From a virus: DNA of 28,372 nt. Shown one piece after another: positions 28,215 to 28,372 of this stretch. The DNA is taken from positions 1 to 28,372 of IMG/VR virus record IMGVR_UViG_3300042478_002123, one strand, 5' to 3'. The notes below the pieces were generated by a model. That model had not been told where the DNA came from, ran no database searches, and saw only the letters and a list, made by a program, of their open reading frames with translations. Numbering within the stretch: the stretch's first letter is position 1; each line of letters starts with the position of its first letter. The position numbers and the translations under genes were made by a program.

Positions 28215-28244
28215 TCCACAGGCTAAATGTGATTAAGAACACAT
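28134..28244 (+). promoter_or_regulatory. Paired ATGTG-N8-CACAT operator-like sites
   Basis: ATGTG-N8-CACAT occurs at 28134-28151 and 28227-28244, 93 bp apart. Further perfect inverted repeats follow at 28248-28260 (TTGAG-CGT-CTCAA) and 28269-28284 (ATTACT-CACA-AGTAAT), just before the promoter of the last gene. The arrangement suggests a DNA-binding regulator. Confidence 0.5.
28153..28189 (-). terminator. Strong minus-strand terminator with a DnaA box in its loop
   Basis: Read on the minus strand, GCCC-GAAA and TTTC-A-GGGC form a stem followed by eight T residues. The loop holds TTATCCACA (28172-28180), the consensus DnaA box. It ends leftward transcription entering from the right of the window, before it meets the rightward small-gene operon. 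Confidence 0.75.
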
Positions 28245-28308
28245 GAGTTGAGCGTCTCAAAATATGGGATTACTCACAAGTAATATGCAAATTGTCGGTG
28301 GGTTAGAG

Positions 28309-28314
28309 TATAAT
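28309..28314 (+). promoter_or_regulatory. -10 box upstream of the last gene
   Basis: TATAAT predicts a start near 28321 and a leader of about 30 nt carrying AAAGGAAG. No good -35 is visible; the upstream inverted repeats may recruit an activator. Confidence 0.5.
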
Positions 28315-28350
28315 ATCGGCATATAACAAAACGAAAGGAAGTGGCTAACA

Positions 28351-28372
28351 ATGGCTAACTTATACACAATAC
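28351..28372 (+). CDS. Start of a gene running off the right edge
   Basis: ATG 28351 after AAAGGAAG (about 9 nt). Only MANLYTI is visible, too short to identify. It has its own promoter and operator-like upstream region, so it may be the first gene of a rightward operon. Confidence 0.55.

Overview
The window is a 28.4 kb piece of an AT-rich tailed double-stranded DNA phage genome. Overlapping gene packing, a set of fibre/tail genes, a lysozyme-like enzyme, a holin-like protein, phage-style metabolic genes, two tRNAs and a string of tiny early-type genes support this; no bacterial housekeeping block is present. A phage of a low-GC (perhaps freshwater) actinobacterium is my best guess. It rests on an actinobacterial-looking tRNA-Glu, a B12-dependent ribonucleotide reductase and promoters that appear to make leaderless mRNAs. 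This is inference; no host sequence is present.

Layout. Positions 1-20427 are read leftwards. From right to left they hold a glycosyltransferase, a class II ribonucleotide reductase, a holin-like gene, a baseplate/fibre block of about 10 structural proteins (17044-7533), an eight-gene operon (7475-1904) and a LamG-domain structural protein that runs off the left edge. The operon has six prolyl-4-hydroxylase-like 2-oxoglutarate/Fe(II) oxygenases and two mutually similar beta-rich proteins of unknown function. Positions 20440-21695 are read rightwards from a divergent promoter with an inverted-repeat operator: a membrane-anchored lysozyme-like enzyme and three small proteins. Positions 21697-24605 hold three more oxygenases, a cysteine-cluster (YkgJ-like) protein that seems to use a non-AUG start, and a probable 76-nt structured small RNA with its own promoter and terminator. 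Positions 24606-26360 hold small leftward peptide genes, an SGNH-like protein, and tRNA-Glu and tRNA-Asn flanking a 30-residue membrane peptide. From about 26690 rightwards the base composition becomes less AT-rich. Repeated operator-like motifs and a repeat-containing leader precede seven very small genes, most joined by TAATG or ATGA overlaps, followed by a repeat-rich control region with a DnaA-box-like site.

Main message. Nine HxD...H oxygenases lie in 28 kb, six of them in an operon directly downstream of a secreted/virion-type protein (7533-8894). That protein has fifteen 6-residue Pro-Pro-Gly-type units followed by a C-terminal Hint (hedgehog/intein) domain. Pro-Pro-Gly is the classical prolyl-4-hydroxylase substrate motif, so a phage-encoded system that hydroxylates and perhaps autoprocesses a virion fibre is a testable hypothesis. 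A second theme is a promoter layout with exactly 6 nt between the -10 box and the ATG at five genes, which predicts leaderless transcripts.
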